In this document: positions 1 through 11,537 of the stretch, in pieces
How positions within the stretch are numbered: the first letter of the stretch is position 1
Layout of the letters: every line of letters starts with the position of its first letter
NCBI GenBank assembly: GCA_022478985.1
Contig: JAKSZP010014525.1
Coordinates: 124,001-188,000 of the forward strand
Direction of reading: 5' to 3'
Length of the DNA: 64,000 nt
From: Massospora cicadina
Lineage: Eukaryota; Entomophthoromycota; Entomophthoromycetes; Entomophthorales; Entomophthoraceae
Notes under the pieces: generated by a model
What the model saw: the letters and a program-made list of their open reading frames with translations, nothing else
Databases searched by the model: none
What the model was told of the DNA's origin: nothing
Program-made: the position numbers and the translations under genes

Positions 1-217
1 TCTGCTATCCAAAAGAAGAAATCAAGAGCAACCAGCTAGCCACTGGAAGTAGTAGATACTACAGTGAGCTCATTTGTTTGCTAAAACTAAACTTTTTATT
101 AACAAAAAGGTTTGATAGTCTTTATGTTGCCCCAGTTACTGTCCTTAAACAGATCCTGGTTTTTGTGTACTAGTACCTGTGCTGTTGAAATACGATACCC
201 TAGTGTCATTTCAACAT
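1..217 (+). repeat. 3' part of the 5' LTR of Gypsy-1
   Basis: This segment recurs, diverged, at about 12,760-12,971 on the same strand. Shared landmarks are the ACTACA..GGGCTCATTT-like stretch, a T-rich tract, GTTACTGTCCT, and a GTTGAAATA block followed by CCCTAG. The two copies bracket a degenerate gypsy pol, so I read them as the 3' portions of its two LTRs; the LTR start lies left of the window. The bases after about 217 (TGGTGCTC...) are where a primer-binding site should be, but I could not match it to a tRNA. The copies look only about 70-75% alike by eye, so the element is old. Confidence 0.55.
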
Positions 218-602
218 CTGGTGCTCAATACAGTGGGCCACACTTTAGTTCTGTGCATGTTCTCTTTTATTTATTCTGATAACTCATGATAGGTCTATCC
301 CATTGTGAAGTTATTGCAAACATTGGACGCTGAAGTGGACACCCAAATGGCTCAGAAAAATTATTTCACCAAAATTATTCACTTATGAGCAAACTTGAAT
401 GCTCACATTTGCAATTGACTGAAATTTTAATTGCACATGATCATAGGCAATTGCAATATATAAGATATGCATGTTCATCAAAATTGGCTTGACAGCCTTG
501 ATACTGATATAATATAGCTTTTCTTTCCAATACTAAATTATATATGGAATTCAAAATCTTAATTTTGGAAATAGAGGCTCAGGCCAAAAAAGTAAGGTCT
601 CT

Positions 603-764
603 TTTTTAGCACTAATGGTGCCCAACCCAAAAGGGAGAGCCGCCACGCATCTTTATTTGCAAATGGCCAAACAAAGGGATTATCATAAATTAAAAAAAAT
701 TAATATAGCCCCTAGGTTATCAGCCTGGCAAGCCATATCAGATGGCGAGGAAGCTTTGAGGAAA
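603..764 (-). mobile_element. 5'-truncated B1 half-LINE (162 bp)
   Basis: This is the 3' end of the B1 family, inserted in minus orientation and flanked by a perfect 19-bp target-site duplication, CCAAAAAAGTAAGGTCTCT, at 584-602 and 765-783. It starts inside the B1 coding tail (GATATGGCTT..CAGGCTGATAAC read on the minus strand) and ends in the family 3' terminus, here ..GGGCACCATTAGTGCTAAAAAA. Severe 5' truncation with an intact 3' end and a long TSD is the classic product of target-primed reverse transcription. It therefore defines the true 3' end of B1. Confidence 0.9.
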
Positions 765-2339
765 CCAAAAAAGTAAGGTCTCTAGTGAGCGAAAAAATTG
801 TTTTAAAGAAGATTTAAAACTGCTAAAAAAACAACTGTCAATATGGATTTTAAGATGCAAGCATAACACCGCCATTTTTGAGAAATTACATTAAACTTAT
901 ATTGAAGATGCGTACTAATTTTTTTAAGTGCAGAAAAGGTCTAGCTGCTTTAGAAACCCTTCCACTGGAGTCTGATTGTGTATAAAATGAGACATCAGTT
1001 ATGAGTATTATGCCTGCTGTTTTTACATTCATTTTGATGGAGGGAGCGTCCACTTCTCTCAACGCTATTGCGGCTTCAGACCAGATTATTCCCATTATCA
1101 TCTTGGTAACGTGGAAAGTCATTCAGGGACAGCGCAGGCTTATAGGTCCTGCAGACATGAAACTCAATTTCAGTTTCATCCTGTTGTACTGCCAAAATTT
1201 AATTTAAAAGGTGAATGTGAAATCTTTTTTAATCTTTTTACATTTAGTCTGGGTGGAACATCTGACACTTCTAAGCTGGCAGCAGTAATGAACTCGCTGG
1301 ACTCCAAAATCAAAAAGGTAGTTATGCTAAAGCTAAAAAAAGACAGCATGGGACCATCTAGTACTAAAAAAATAAAAAAGACAGCATGTCCTACCTAAAA
1401 CACCAGTGAACTTCTTATCAAGGAGTTTATAGTAGCTGAAAAGATGGACCATAAGAAGATGAAATTCCTTAATATCTCTAAACATAAGCATTAGCCTATA
1501 TAAGGATTTGCAGAGTGCTTCTATCTGGAGGCGCAGATGTTATTGGGGGCTAATGTTATAAATGACTTCAACACACAGATTGCGTTGCATCATACCTGCA
1601 AGTCCTATAAGGAATTGTATAGGGTGTTGATACCAGTTTATCTGAAACAAGTGATATAATTCATATGGTAAATTATCTCTATTGTTGGGCCACATTTTTG
1701 AAGTGCCTAACAAAAGATCATGAGAGCCTTGTGAAAAATCCAATTGAGCTAAAGCATCAAATAAAGAATTAGTTCAGCTGTATGGTCTTTATTCCCATAG
1801 GACTGTTATAGTTCAGGCTACTTGTAGCTTTGCAAAATTCTGGGGGCATCATGCCAATCATTGTCTAATCTGAGAACTAAGCTTAAGGTTTATTTTACAA
1901 GCCCTGGGAATAAGGCAAACTTGAGAATAGCCAGGGTGGAATAGAATTTGAATTTTCTACTTTCGCCGTCTTAAACAAAAATTCCTTATAAGAAAAATGT
2001 TTTGACTTTCCCTGTTGTTAAATCAAATAATGTTGTTGATGGGCCACCTCCGCCTGTTCATCTAGTCACCTCAAATAAGATATTAATAGGTATTAACTGC
2101 ATGCATAAGAATTTCAGTAATGAGTTGGCGCTGAAATGCATAAAAAGACCCTTAATTAATTAGTTATAACTACAAGAGCTTCCAATTTTCTCTAGTGATA
2201 TCCCCCAATTGGACGTCGTCCACAGGGATATACTTCTTGAGAGTTTGACATAAATTCCAGCCCTCAGCTAGGTCTGATATTAAAGCTTATTTAAGTTAAT
2301 TGGACACTCTTAATTTCCTCACAATAAAATCCATCAAAT

Positions 2340-3067
2340 GCTTATTTCTCATAAGGCACTTATATTGATATTTCAGCGTATAAGCTTAAAAAACACACCA
2401 TTGTTGACAGTGGGGCACTGATTAATATTGTGTCCACTAGACTAGTAGAGATTGGGCCTCACTCCTGGCATATATTATCAGATGTATATGGTACTGTGGA
2501 CCCACAGACTAAAACTTCTGAGGGAGTGTAAAGTGCATTGCTGCTGCATTTTGACTCACTGGTAATATCTGATCCTGCCATTATATTCTATATTTCAAAC
2601 CTTGATTTTCTTGATTAAACCTCATTTATGATAACTCATGGAGTCAAAACCGATTTTTTAGAAAATACTTTGAAACTCCTTGGACAAATCCTTTCATTAT
2701 TTTATAATCAGAAAGATGAGGCCTGGCATCTTAAACTAAAGGGTTTGTCAATCTAGTGTTCAAGAATGGTATAATGGCATTAGGTTATCAGTTATTTATG
2801 CCTATACGTGGCAGTTATCCAACCAGATTGCAAAAACTAAGGATATTTCACAACATGCTAATTGCAATCAAACTAATTCCTGTGGCTCATCAAATAGTAG
2901 TGGGGACAGAAATTTGTTTGAAGAATCTCCAAGTATTATATGTCAAAATTGTTGCACCATATTATCATGCTAATTTCAAACCTGTTAACGCGCTTGGGAT
3001 TCTTCTCTCTGATCATGACAAAATCCAGATACTATTGGTCAATCTGTATCCTTATTCTGTGAAAAAT
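2340..3067 (+). pseudogene. Gypsy-1 protease remnant
   Basis: A decayed aspartic protease: the translated region contains VDSGA, with the catalytic DSGA at 2,406-2,417 and a hydrophobic INIVS following, as in retropepsin-type proteases of Ty3/gypsy elements. Stops interrupt it downstream. The 104-codon open stretch at 2,756-3,067 lies in the spacer between protease and RT and has no recognisable motif. In a live element this enzyme would cleave Gag-Pol inside the virus-like particle; this copy is inactive. Confidence 0.6.
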
Positions 3068-3359
3068 TAAGCGGCAAAATAATTTTTCTTTTATACAAAT
3101 TATACCTGTTGAAGAGGTATTCAACATTCATAATTTTGGAGATCTAGACAAACTTGGTATTGAGGGCAATGAGCATCAATTGTTTTTTCTCTGGTGCCAT
3201 AAGACTTTTTGGGTTAATGGAGGATAAGAAAGACTAAGCTTTGGCCACCTAAGTTCTATAATACTAATTTGCTAAAAATATTTATAATTTGGTGGTGTCA
3301 CAGGATGTGCTAACCCAAAACTATAATGGAAATTATCTGCCAATTTGCCTACATCCCAT

Positions 3360-4170
3360 TAGACGTTAGAGGGTGGCAGATGAAGTCTTTAAAAAGTAAC
3401 TATTCAGCTAGGGAAACATGGGAAGTTAGTGCCTATAGGAGACCCTGGGCCTCTCTGGTGTTAATCATTAAGATGAAGGATGGTTCAAATTGCATAGTAT
3501 AAATTACTGGAAGATGAACAATAATATTAAAAGCGATTCCTTTTTTATCCATGGATTGATGACGCACTGGAACACTTGGGCAACGCGCAATATTTTTTAG
3601 CCATGGATTTAATTCCTAGCTATTGCAGATAGATTTACCCAGGGAGGAACATGAAAAATTGCTACGATTACGGTCCAGGGCCTCCATCAACCTACTAGAT
3701 TGCTACAGGGACTATGCAACGCCCATATGACTTTTCAGCGGGCTATGGATAGTATCCTTGGCTATAAAAGATTTTGTGAACCCTAGATTATTTGGATGAT
3801 ATTGACATATTTTTAAGGACATTTACGGTTCATTTGCAACACATAGAAGAAGTCTTTTTCTAGTTTGCCAAGGCTGATTTGAAAATCAGGCCATGTAGGT
3901 GTTATTTCTTCCATGAACAGCTGAAATATCTAAATTCATCATCAGTAAATATGGCTTTTGGTCCCATCTGGAAAAGGTTGAAGTGATTGAACGCATGGCG
4001 TGACTGAGTAGCAAGAGCAACATTCAAGTGTTTCTGATAATGATCATCTATTACTGTCGTTTTGAAGAGAATTTCTTTAAAATAAGTAAAAAACTGTTTT
4101 ATTTTCCCAAGAGCAGAATATAATTTGAGTGGAATGGAACCTGCCATTTAGCTTTGATAAACTCAGGCTC
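3360..4170 (+). pseudogene. Gypsy-1 reverse transcriptase remnant
   Basis: Fragments of a Ty3/gypsy RT in all three plus frames: a PWASLVLIIK-MKDGS block near 3,440-3,490 (the 'S.PW.SP..LV.KKDGS' fingers motif), a TFQRAMDSILG palm segment at 3,730-3,765, and an intact catalytic YLDDI at 3,789-3,803, followed by an H..HIE motif. Frame changes and stops separate these blocks, so no enzyme can be made. RNase H follows directly, as expected for a pol polyprotein. Confidence 0.75.
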
Positions 4171-4229
4171 TACCTTACCTAAGAGCCACTGTTGAATTAC
4201 CCTGATTTTGATAAGCCATTATTATCCAA

Positions 4230-4460
4230 ATGTACGATTCTCTCACCGTCATCAGGGTGGTGTTATCACAGTTTGATGCGGATAGAATTGAGCACATCAT
4301 GGCTTACTATAGCCAGACGTTAGATGTCCATAAATGTAACTATATGATTACAGAGAAGGAGTGTCTGGCAGTTATTTGTCCATGTAGTCGTTTTTTGGTT
4401 ACATCCACAGTATACATTCACTTGGTAAGCAACCATGCCTCTCTACGCTGGTTATAGTAT
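4230..4460 (+). pseudogene. Gypsy-1 RNase H remnant
   Basis: An open stretch of 75 codons matches the Ty3/gypsy RNase H region: ..HIMAYYSQTL..NYMITEKECLAVI.., equivalent to the usual 'P.AY.S..L...E.NY...EKE.LA.V' block, then HLVSNHASLRWL (the T/S-D-H-x-S/A-L-x-W/Y-L motif, with the metal-binding Asp of 'TDH' replaced by Asn). The loss of that acidic residue and the flanking stops indicate a dead copy. It lies between RT and integrase as expected. Confidence 0.75.
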
Positions 4461-4679
4461 TTTAAGGAGCCTGAAGGGCTGCTGGTTTGATGGGCTTTGA
4501 TATTACAAGCTTATAATTACGATAATTGACATTGCCCCATTGTAAATCACCAAAACGCTAATGAATTAATTTGCTTACTGAATGTAACCTTAGTGGCTGA
4601 CGTGGAAAAGGAGTTTTTAAGAAAAATGCTAATTTAACTTATGGTAATGAACTAGTGGAAGTTCAGCGTTCCTTAGAGA

Positions 4680-5700
4680 ACATAATGAAGAAAATTGTTG
4701 ATTGAAATATGGTTTATAAAATCATCAGTGTTCAATAACTTTAGATACCTTAGCCAACATAACAAACTGATATTACTTAGCTCACAAGGCGACGGGCATG
4801 GATGTTTTAGGAAGACTTTTGAGCTGTTAAAGCAGCACCATTATTGGGAATCTATGAACTTTGTCATTCACGAGACACTCTGCTGTTGTAAGGAATGCCA
4901 AGTGGACAGTACTTACAGAAAAGCCACATTTTATCAATTATCCAAGCCAAAATTTTGCTTGACTTACCATTTTTATTGATGTGGAGGGGCCTCCGGCTAA
5001 AACCTCTGGTCAGTTTCATATATAATCATAGCCTTTGATTACCTCACTAAGTGGTGGAAGCCAAAGTTATCAGAAAGACTTAGAGGCCATAACTACGGCA
5101 AAAATTTATCTTAGAAGATATACTTTATTGCCATGGATGCTCTAATTACTTTTGGCAGATAACAGAACTAATTTTATATCCTGAATGATTCCAAACTTAA
5201 TGGCCCGATTTTTATATGTGGGGTATCTTCTACCCCTATCACCCCTGAGCTCACAAGCACCCTGAAGCGAGTAAACTGTACCTTAAATGGAATTTAAGTA
5301 AGATAATTATTGGCAAGGCGTCCAGATTGGATCATTTCTTGCCTTCCGCCAATTTTTTGCCTAATATGATTTTTATCACTTGTCACAGGGCATCTCCATT
5401 TTCCTTACTCTATGGGAAGCAACTGGTAATTCCCCAATTTTGTATTTGTGCGTTTCTCAAGGAAATGTGATCCCTGATACCTATATGGAGAAACTGACTC
5501 AAACCTTGATTCAACTGCAGAGCGAAGCATACTATAATGCCCTGGCTCAAAAAGTAAGATTCTGGGAGTGCAATAATGAAGGCTGGTGGACCTCACCCCA
5601 CTTCGTTGTGGGAAGATTATTTTGTAGTGTGATAACCATAGAGTTAGATGGACTAGTAAATTGGAGCACATATGAAATGCCCTTATGAGATCATAGAGAA
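4680..5700 (+). pseudogene. Gypsy-1 integrase remnant
   Basis: The N-terminal zinc domain is visible at about 4,795-4,920: H..CFRKTFELL..HYWE..., then CCKECQVDS, the HHCC arrangement of retroviral-type integrases. A core-domain remnant follows (DVEGPPAKTSG..IAFDYLTKWW at about 4,978-5,055, the first catalytic Asp region), and later SPFSLLYGKQLVIP at about 5,392-5,435, the conserved block after the last catalytic Glu. Reading frame is lost several times. In a live element this enzyme joins the cDNA to the chromosome. Confidence 0.7.
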
Positions 5701-5871
5701 GATATCTACTGATGCCTAGACTCTGAAGGATCCTGGATTGAGGTCATCTTAATAACTGGGTGCATGCTAAGTCCCTTAGAAAATACCAAAGGCTTGATGA
5801 CCTAATGGCCTCAAGTTTTCAATTTATTTCTGGACCCCCACTTATCTTTGTTCCATGAAGTATGGTCGAGT

Positions 5872-5880
5872 GTGGGGAAA
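5872..5880 (+). other. Polypurine tract of Gypsy-1
   Basis: GTGGGGAAA directly precedes the TGTTG start of the 3' LTR, the usual position and composition of a plus-strand primer. Confidence 0.5.
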
Positions 5881-6579
5881 TGTTGTAATTGGTTTGACCA
5901 GCCATCTGATATTATTATTAATTTATCTTATAATCTAACTAATATGTAGATATAGGGTTTGATCAAATATGATTAATTATTGGGCACATGGCCCAAGACA
6001 TTATATGTAGCTGCTATAAAAATGCATTAATTTATTGATAATAAATCCGTTGAGTCTTTCATTTTCTATGATTTGCATTGGTTGATCATATCTTAAATCC
6101 CCCTGTTGCAATTTTCATTTTTTTCCAGTATTCACCAAAGCTTTGGACACAGCGTCCCTTTTTATATTCTTTTGATACTTTTTGCCCCATGCCAGCGTAA
6201 ATTAGTCAATAATAAGGTCTATTATAACTAAGGCCATCTGTCAAAATCTTTTGGCAATTGGTGTATGATTTTTAATTGTATAACCTGTGCCTAAAAAGAA
6301 ACTTTTCTCTCTCATTGCAATCACTAATTGCAAAAAAATTAATTCAAGACTAGGTAAGGTAGATAATTTCTTAAAGTAGATTAGTGCACCCAATGTTGGG
6401 TAGCAGTTGGGCTAGCAAAGTAAGGGCACAAGATCAGGCTCCACGCTGTCCAAAATTTATAAACGCTCCAGAAACACTAGTGGCCTAGATTAAAAATAAA
6501 AAATTGCAGTTAGCATTTCCCTGGAGATTTTACCCTGGCAAACAAATGTAACCAGTTCATCAAAACTGTGCATTCCCAG

Positions 6580-7480
6580 CCCCTGTCATCAGTTGAGCAC
6601 GTGCTTCAAGTTTTCCTGGATATTAATCAAATGGCGCTTTGGGAAAAGTTCTGTGAAAATGTGTACAACCATTTCCCAAAAGCAGTATACGTAGAACAGC
6701 ACTCCATGACCTGTGGTTAGTTGGATCTTGGGTTTGAAACTAAGTATGCAGTGGACTAAGCTTCACAGGTGCGTGTGAAGGTAGACCTTCAGGATGGTCA
6801 ACGGGTGGTTGAAACAAAGCGCACTCAATGGACCAAATCTAACCAAATTTTTGTTAAATTCAACTTTCTCCCCATAACAATTAAGCGCACAGTGCTGGAG
6901 CACCACTTCATGGCTGGGCTTTAGGTATATGGGGAACTTCACTCCGTTGAAATGCAACACTTTACACTTATGTTGGACCTGTGCACAGGCAAAGCAGTAT
7001 TTGTGATTAGCCCAACTGCGGTCATCATGGAAGATTATACCCAAATCCCTCACACCGCAGTTATGTTTATTGACGGGCAGTAATTTCATCATTTCCACAT
7101 CACATCGGATACCGCCCTTTATCTGCACCATTTGTCATATTTTTGGCCAAAGGCCCACACCTGCCCCACCAAGAAGGGCATCACGCAAACTGAAATCTTC
7201 CCCAATGCAATGATCAGTGCAGATACCCATCATGAACTAGCTATTGACACCAACGCCGCCTTCCTGTGGGGCGCGCAGGGTTGTTACATTCAGGTCAAAC
7301 CTGTGCCCCCACAAAAGCGCAAGAAGGCCAAGCAGGCCCACAGAGCAGCAGCCAAGGCAGCAGCAACGGCTACATCTGTAATCTAAACCCACCCAGATCC
7401 AGAATGACATTGAGTCATTCACTGCAGAAGCAGTTCAAGAATCTGAGCACCAATAAGCTTGGGCCAAAAAACCTCATGAC
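6580..7480 (+). pseudogene. LINE-2 ORF1 (nucleic-acid-binding protein) remnant
   Basis: Collinear with ORF1 of LINE-1a: an ALWEKFCENVYNHFP segment, then DLQDGQRVVETKRTQWTK, a central RRM-like stretch (..FVKFNFLPITIK.., GKAVFVISP), a knuckle region near 7,120-7,165 and a basic alanine/lysine-rich tail (KKAKQAHRAAAKAA). The knuckle is split by a frameshift: the first two Cys (CTIC) read in one frame, the ..AHTCP end in another. The last 84 codons (7,132-7,386) are still open. In LINEs, ORF1 protein coats element RNA; this copy cannot be translated whole. Confidence 0.8.
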
Positions 7481-7789
7481 CTGATTAGTGAGTCAGATTT
7501 ATCCAAGTAAACTTATCAATCCTCAATTGAAACTGATTCTTTCACCATTTCCCTCCCAAATATTAGTTGACCTTTGATGGTGCGCAGCAGGAGCACATTA
7601 ACCCAAATATTTGGCTGAAAGAAATTCTGCCAAAAACAAGAACCATACCAAAAAATGGTTAGCGCTTTAAAGGACTGCTATAAATCAACTGACTCTGTTG
7701 CTTCCCGCGCATGTGGTGCCATATCGCATACTGAAATGAGCCAAAGGATGGGTAAGGGGGCCCTTCCTATAGCACCTAAGGTGCAATGG

Positions 7790-8800
7790 GGGAGCCTTCA
7801 CAATAGGGACGTTGAACATTGCTGGACTCAAGGCCTCACCATCCTAGCCTAGGAAACTGAGCTTTTACAGAATAATTTACCTGTGGACATCCTGGCCATT
7901 TAAAAAACCCACTGTCAACATGGTGACGAGGAATCATGGGCAACCATGTTCCTCCCCTCCCTTTCTTTTTGGTTACTGCACTGTGGGGGTGCTTATATGT
8001 GCATTAAAAATTTAAATACATTTCTAAAAATTTGTACCTCAAAGGTCATGTGCTTGTGGTGTCCTTTTTTGGGACAACTAAGTGTATGCTATCATCAGTA
8101 TTTATGCTCCAACCTATGCGCTGGTTTGCCAGGAATTTCTCTCAGTTGTTACTTCCATCTCTCTTCCTCCTGATCTGTTTTTGGTGGCTGACCTGAACTG
8201 CTGGGCCAATCTGGCCACCAACCGCTGGCCTTCAACGCCTGCCTGGCCTTGCAGGGGCATGTCAAACTTTACATTCAAAAAGCCACTTTGGGGCTGTTTG
8301 ATATCCTACCTAAACATGCACCGCTGCTCCCCAACATGTACCGTCCCCATGTGCACAACAGTCAGCTGAGGTCTATGTCACACATTGTCCTTATTCCTGC
8401 ACCATTGAACTTTTAGTCTAGGTTGCACACTTCATGATGACAAAAATTGATTTCTCTGACTACAGGTTGGTGTCGATTTCCTTCTTTTTGTTGCACCCTG
8501 CAGTCAAGCTGCTAAAGTGGTGCAAACTATATCCAGCTGAGATCACGTCACCCAGGTTTCTTCATGGGCGAACACCAAAACTTTGGCACTGGAGTTCATC
8601 ACACCGTTCTGTGAAGACCCACTTTATGCCTGTTAGCTTTCAAAGTGAACGCCATCCGCCAGGCATGCCACCTCTCATCACGTCGCTCTGGGCTGCTTTG
8701 GTGGTCAGTACTTGCACGCTTGCAGAGGTGTACCACCTGGAGTCTAATATCCCTGCTGCAGGCTACACCCCGGCTTGGGGTCATAAGTGGGCATAAGTGT
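7790..8800 (+). pseudogene. LINE-2 endonuclease domain and linker remnant
   Basis: Matches the APE-type endonuclease of LINE-1a: a TLNIAGL start near 7,805, ILAI-stop-KTH near 7,890 (catalytic Glu region with a stop and Glu/Gln changes), LVADLNCW near 8,180-8,205 (the GDxN motif reduced to ADxN) and FSDYRLVSI near 8,450-8,475 (the catalytic SDH now SDY). The linker to RT follows with PAWGHKWA near 8,770. Several catalytic residues are replaced, so the nicking function would be lost even without frameshifts. Confidence 0.8.
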
Positions 8801-9099
8801 CCACTTTCCTCAACGCACTGGTAAGGCAACACAAATATTAGGTTTATGTGCAGTATAAGGCAAAGAATTTAATGGTGGGCGACATGTGCACCAATTACTT
8901 TCTCCAAAATTCTTCTCACTGCAACAGAGCTTGGCCTACACACAGGTGAGGCGGTCAGACCACTTGTCACAGTTACCCCAGACAAAGTGGCAAGTGAAGT
9001 TATAAATTATCACTCTAAATTGTATTGCTCCATTCCAGTCGCACTGTCCAAAGTTGATGATTTTCTTGAAAGTGCACATATTCACACCATTTCCCATTA

Positions 9100-10520
9100 T
9101 CTGTAGTTGATGAATTTAAATTCTCGGGACAAACTCTGGCCTGCCATTCTTGGTGCACCATACAGGAAATTCCCAGGTCCAGATGGGATTACTTTTGAGT
9201 TCTATAAGAAATACTTAAACTATTTTCCTCCTTTCTGCTTGCCTCAATGAAGCAGTGCTTAATGGAAACGCGCCTCCTCCCTGGAGGCCAAGAGGCATAC
9301 ATAATAACGCTGTATAAGAAAGGGGATAAGCTGGACTTGGGCAACTGGCGCCCCATTTCACTTACTAACACAGATACTAAACTTTTTAATAAAATCATGG
9401 CCAACCGACTAGGGGTAGTTGCCTCTGCTCTCATATCCTCTGATCAATTTGGTTTCATTCCCAAATGGTCTATTTGGGACAACATACATACTGTAGCCAA
9501 CGGCTGCTAATCTACGGCTTCTGGAGCACATGTTTAATAGACCAGCATAAGGCTTATGATATAGTCAACAGAGATTACCTCAAAGCCTGCCTCCACAAAT
9601 TCCACCTCACCCATCATTTTATTAATTGGGTGATGTTGCTCACGGAATCTGCCACAATGGCTGTGCGTGGCCCAGGCTTCCTAAAAATATAGTTAACCCT
9701 CATGGGGGCCTAAGCCAAGGGGACTCTCTCAGCCCACTCTTATATAACTTCAGCCTCAACCCACTTTTACACAATGTGAATGCCCACATTTCTGGTGTCC
9801 ATGTGTAAGGCCAAGAACAAGTTAAGATGCTGGCATTTACTGAAAATTGTGTGGTTGGGGTGTCTAAAAACTAAGATGCATGCGCGCTTGAGGCTACTAT
9901 CCAGGATCACTCCAGGGTCATTAATGCCGCACTTAACGCCTCCAAAACCGAAATCATTTTCCTTGGTCAGTTCCAAGACCATTGGTCACCTGCACCCCGT
10001 TTCCTACCTGCTTCAGCAGCTAGTTCACGGGTTTGCTTGCCCTACACCCCATACCATCCCGTTTGTGCTCCCTTTCACGCCAAGGCCCAATGATGGTCTG
10101 GTACGCCATTTGGGTGTGTGGCTTGAGGCGGGAGGGTACGCCTCATCAGTGATGGAGAACCATATTCTGGATAATGCCACAAAACGCATCGCCTCCATCA
10201 GAGCCCACCAAACTACCCTAACAGGCAGGGGTGTTCTTGCCAACTCTATGATCCTATCTAAAGTCTGGTGTGTGGCCCATGCTATTACCTTTTCCACATC
10301 TTTATTCACCTCATTATACGCCCTACTGAAAGGGTGGCTTTGGTTAGGCTGCCCACTACCAGTGCAAATGAATGTCATGTTTGGCCCTCACCATAGTGGT
10401 GGTATGGGCCTGCTAAATTTTGAGGCCCATGCCGCCAAAATAATTAGCACCTGTATTTCTGCAGTCACCAACCGCACACTCCAAGTTAAACACTGGTCAA
10501 GCATGGCCTGTTTCACCAAA
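9100..10520 (+). pseudogene. LINE-2 reverse transcriptase remnant with FADD changed to FTEN
   Basis: RT blocks in order: GPDGITFEFYKKY near 9,178-9,215, ETRLLPGGQEAYIITLYKK.. and NWRPISL..DTKLFNKI (9,265-9,400), a palm segment DQHKAYD near 9,540-9,560, GLSQGDSLSPLLYN (9,708-9,750), and the catalytic box at 9,835-9,846, which reads FTEN instead of FADD. The thumb region RHLGVWLEAGGYAS and GGMGLLNFEAHAAKI follow (10,105-10,440), in an open stretch of 260 codons. Loss of both catalytic aspartates makes this enzyme inert. Confidence 0.9.
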
Positions 10521-10524
10521 TCAA

Positions 10525-11537
10525 CCATAGGCTCTGCTAATGTGCCAGGACAACCAGTATGAAGACTGGTTGGCCCTTTGCTGTTTCACCTTCATTGGCA
10601 TACCAACTTTTTTAAAACCGCATCCAACCCATCAACCACCAACGACTTTGCCTTAGCCCATGGTGTCCTCAGCGTGTGCTCTGGCAAGTACTGCCCCCAT
10701 CCTGGGTGGCTCAGGCACTTGCGCTGCCCCACCCTTGTGGCCCTTCACTAACCCATCTGGGCATGCCCCGTCGAGTCCATCCCTCATCTTGGGCAGCTAT
10801 GGCACTCCCGCGCTGTACCTTGCAAGATTGGCAGTCAGTCAGCGCATACGCTGGTAGCTAGCTGGTTAGGTTACCGCCAGTTTCTCATAGGGAGGAGACA
10901 TGGGACCTGGCAGTGCAGGCCACTCCAGGCATGATCACTTGCGCCTATTAGGGATCTCCTATCCCACCTTCCCTACTCTAGTGGCTCTTGCTACTTCAAA
11001 CAATTAGGAAAAGATGAGCGAAAGAGAGATGTTTATTTGGAGTGAATGAATAACTAATTATACTACCTCTGGGCTACTGCGCCCAGCACTCATTGTCAAA
11101 TCAATACCAAAAAACCCATTGGCCACTTGATGCCAGAACGCTATCAGATCATAACTTCATTCATCATAAGAATTCCCTCCTATTCCACTCATCTGATCAC
11201 TGAGTATTAAATTAGGTCAATTCATCATCAGCATGAGTTGCTGGTCGATTGTATATAGATTCATAATTAAATTAAACATTAACACCCTCAGCATGAGTCG
11301 CCAGTACTCCAAATTTAGCGCAGAACCATTTATTAAATGCTTAGCAATGGATCTATTGGATTTCCACAAAGAAACCCCACAATTGACCTTAAATGGTGAA
11401 TCAGTGCCAAATGCAGATTCTGTTAAACCTAAATTGAAATAAATTATATCATTAAATAGTATCAAACTAGGCTTTTAGCTGTCAATTATGCCTAACTAAC
11501 TGACATCTCTAATCCTGATACTATCGGAAGGAATCCA
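10525..11537. other. About 1-kb unidentified insertion inside LINE-2
   Basis: LINE-2 and LINE-1a are collinear until about 10,524 and again from about 11,538, with some 1,010 bp in LINE-2 that LINE-1a lacks. The edges carry a weak duplication (GCCTGTTTCACCAA versus GCCTGCTCCAACTT), possibly a worn TSD. The left half (10,560-10,960) is GC-richer with overlapping open frames of 60-65 codons and no motif I recognise; the right half (10,990-11,500) is AT-rich. No RT, transposase or terminal inverted repeat is visible. It could be a short non-autonomous element or two joined fragments. Confidence 0.5.

Larger units (their letters stand above)
218..5880 (+). mobile_element. Gypsy-1 internal region (degenerate Ty3/gypsy)
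   Basis: Protease, reverse transcriptase, RNase H and integrase remnants occur in the order expected for Ty3/gypsy (PR-RT-RH-IN), all on the plus strand and all riddled with stops and frameshifts. The first 2 kb should hold gag; I see no recognisable gag motif there, only decayed AT-rich sequence plus a small half-LINE insert. The region ends at a polypurine run (GTGGGGAAA, 5,872-5,880) directly before an LTR-like TGTTG start. It is too damaged to encode anything. Confidence 0.8.
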
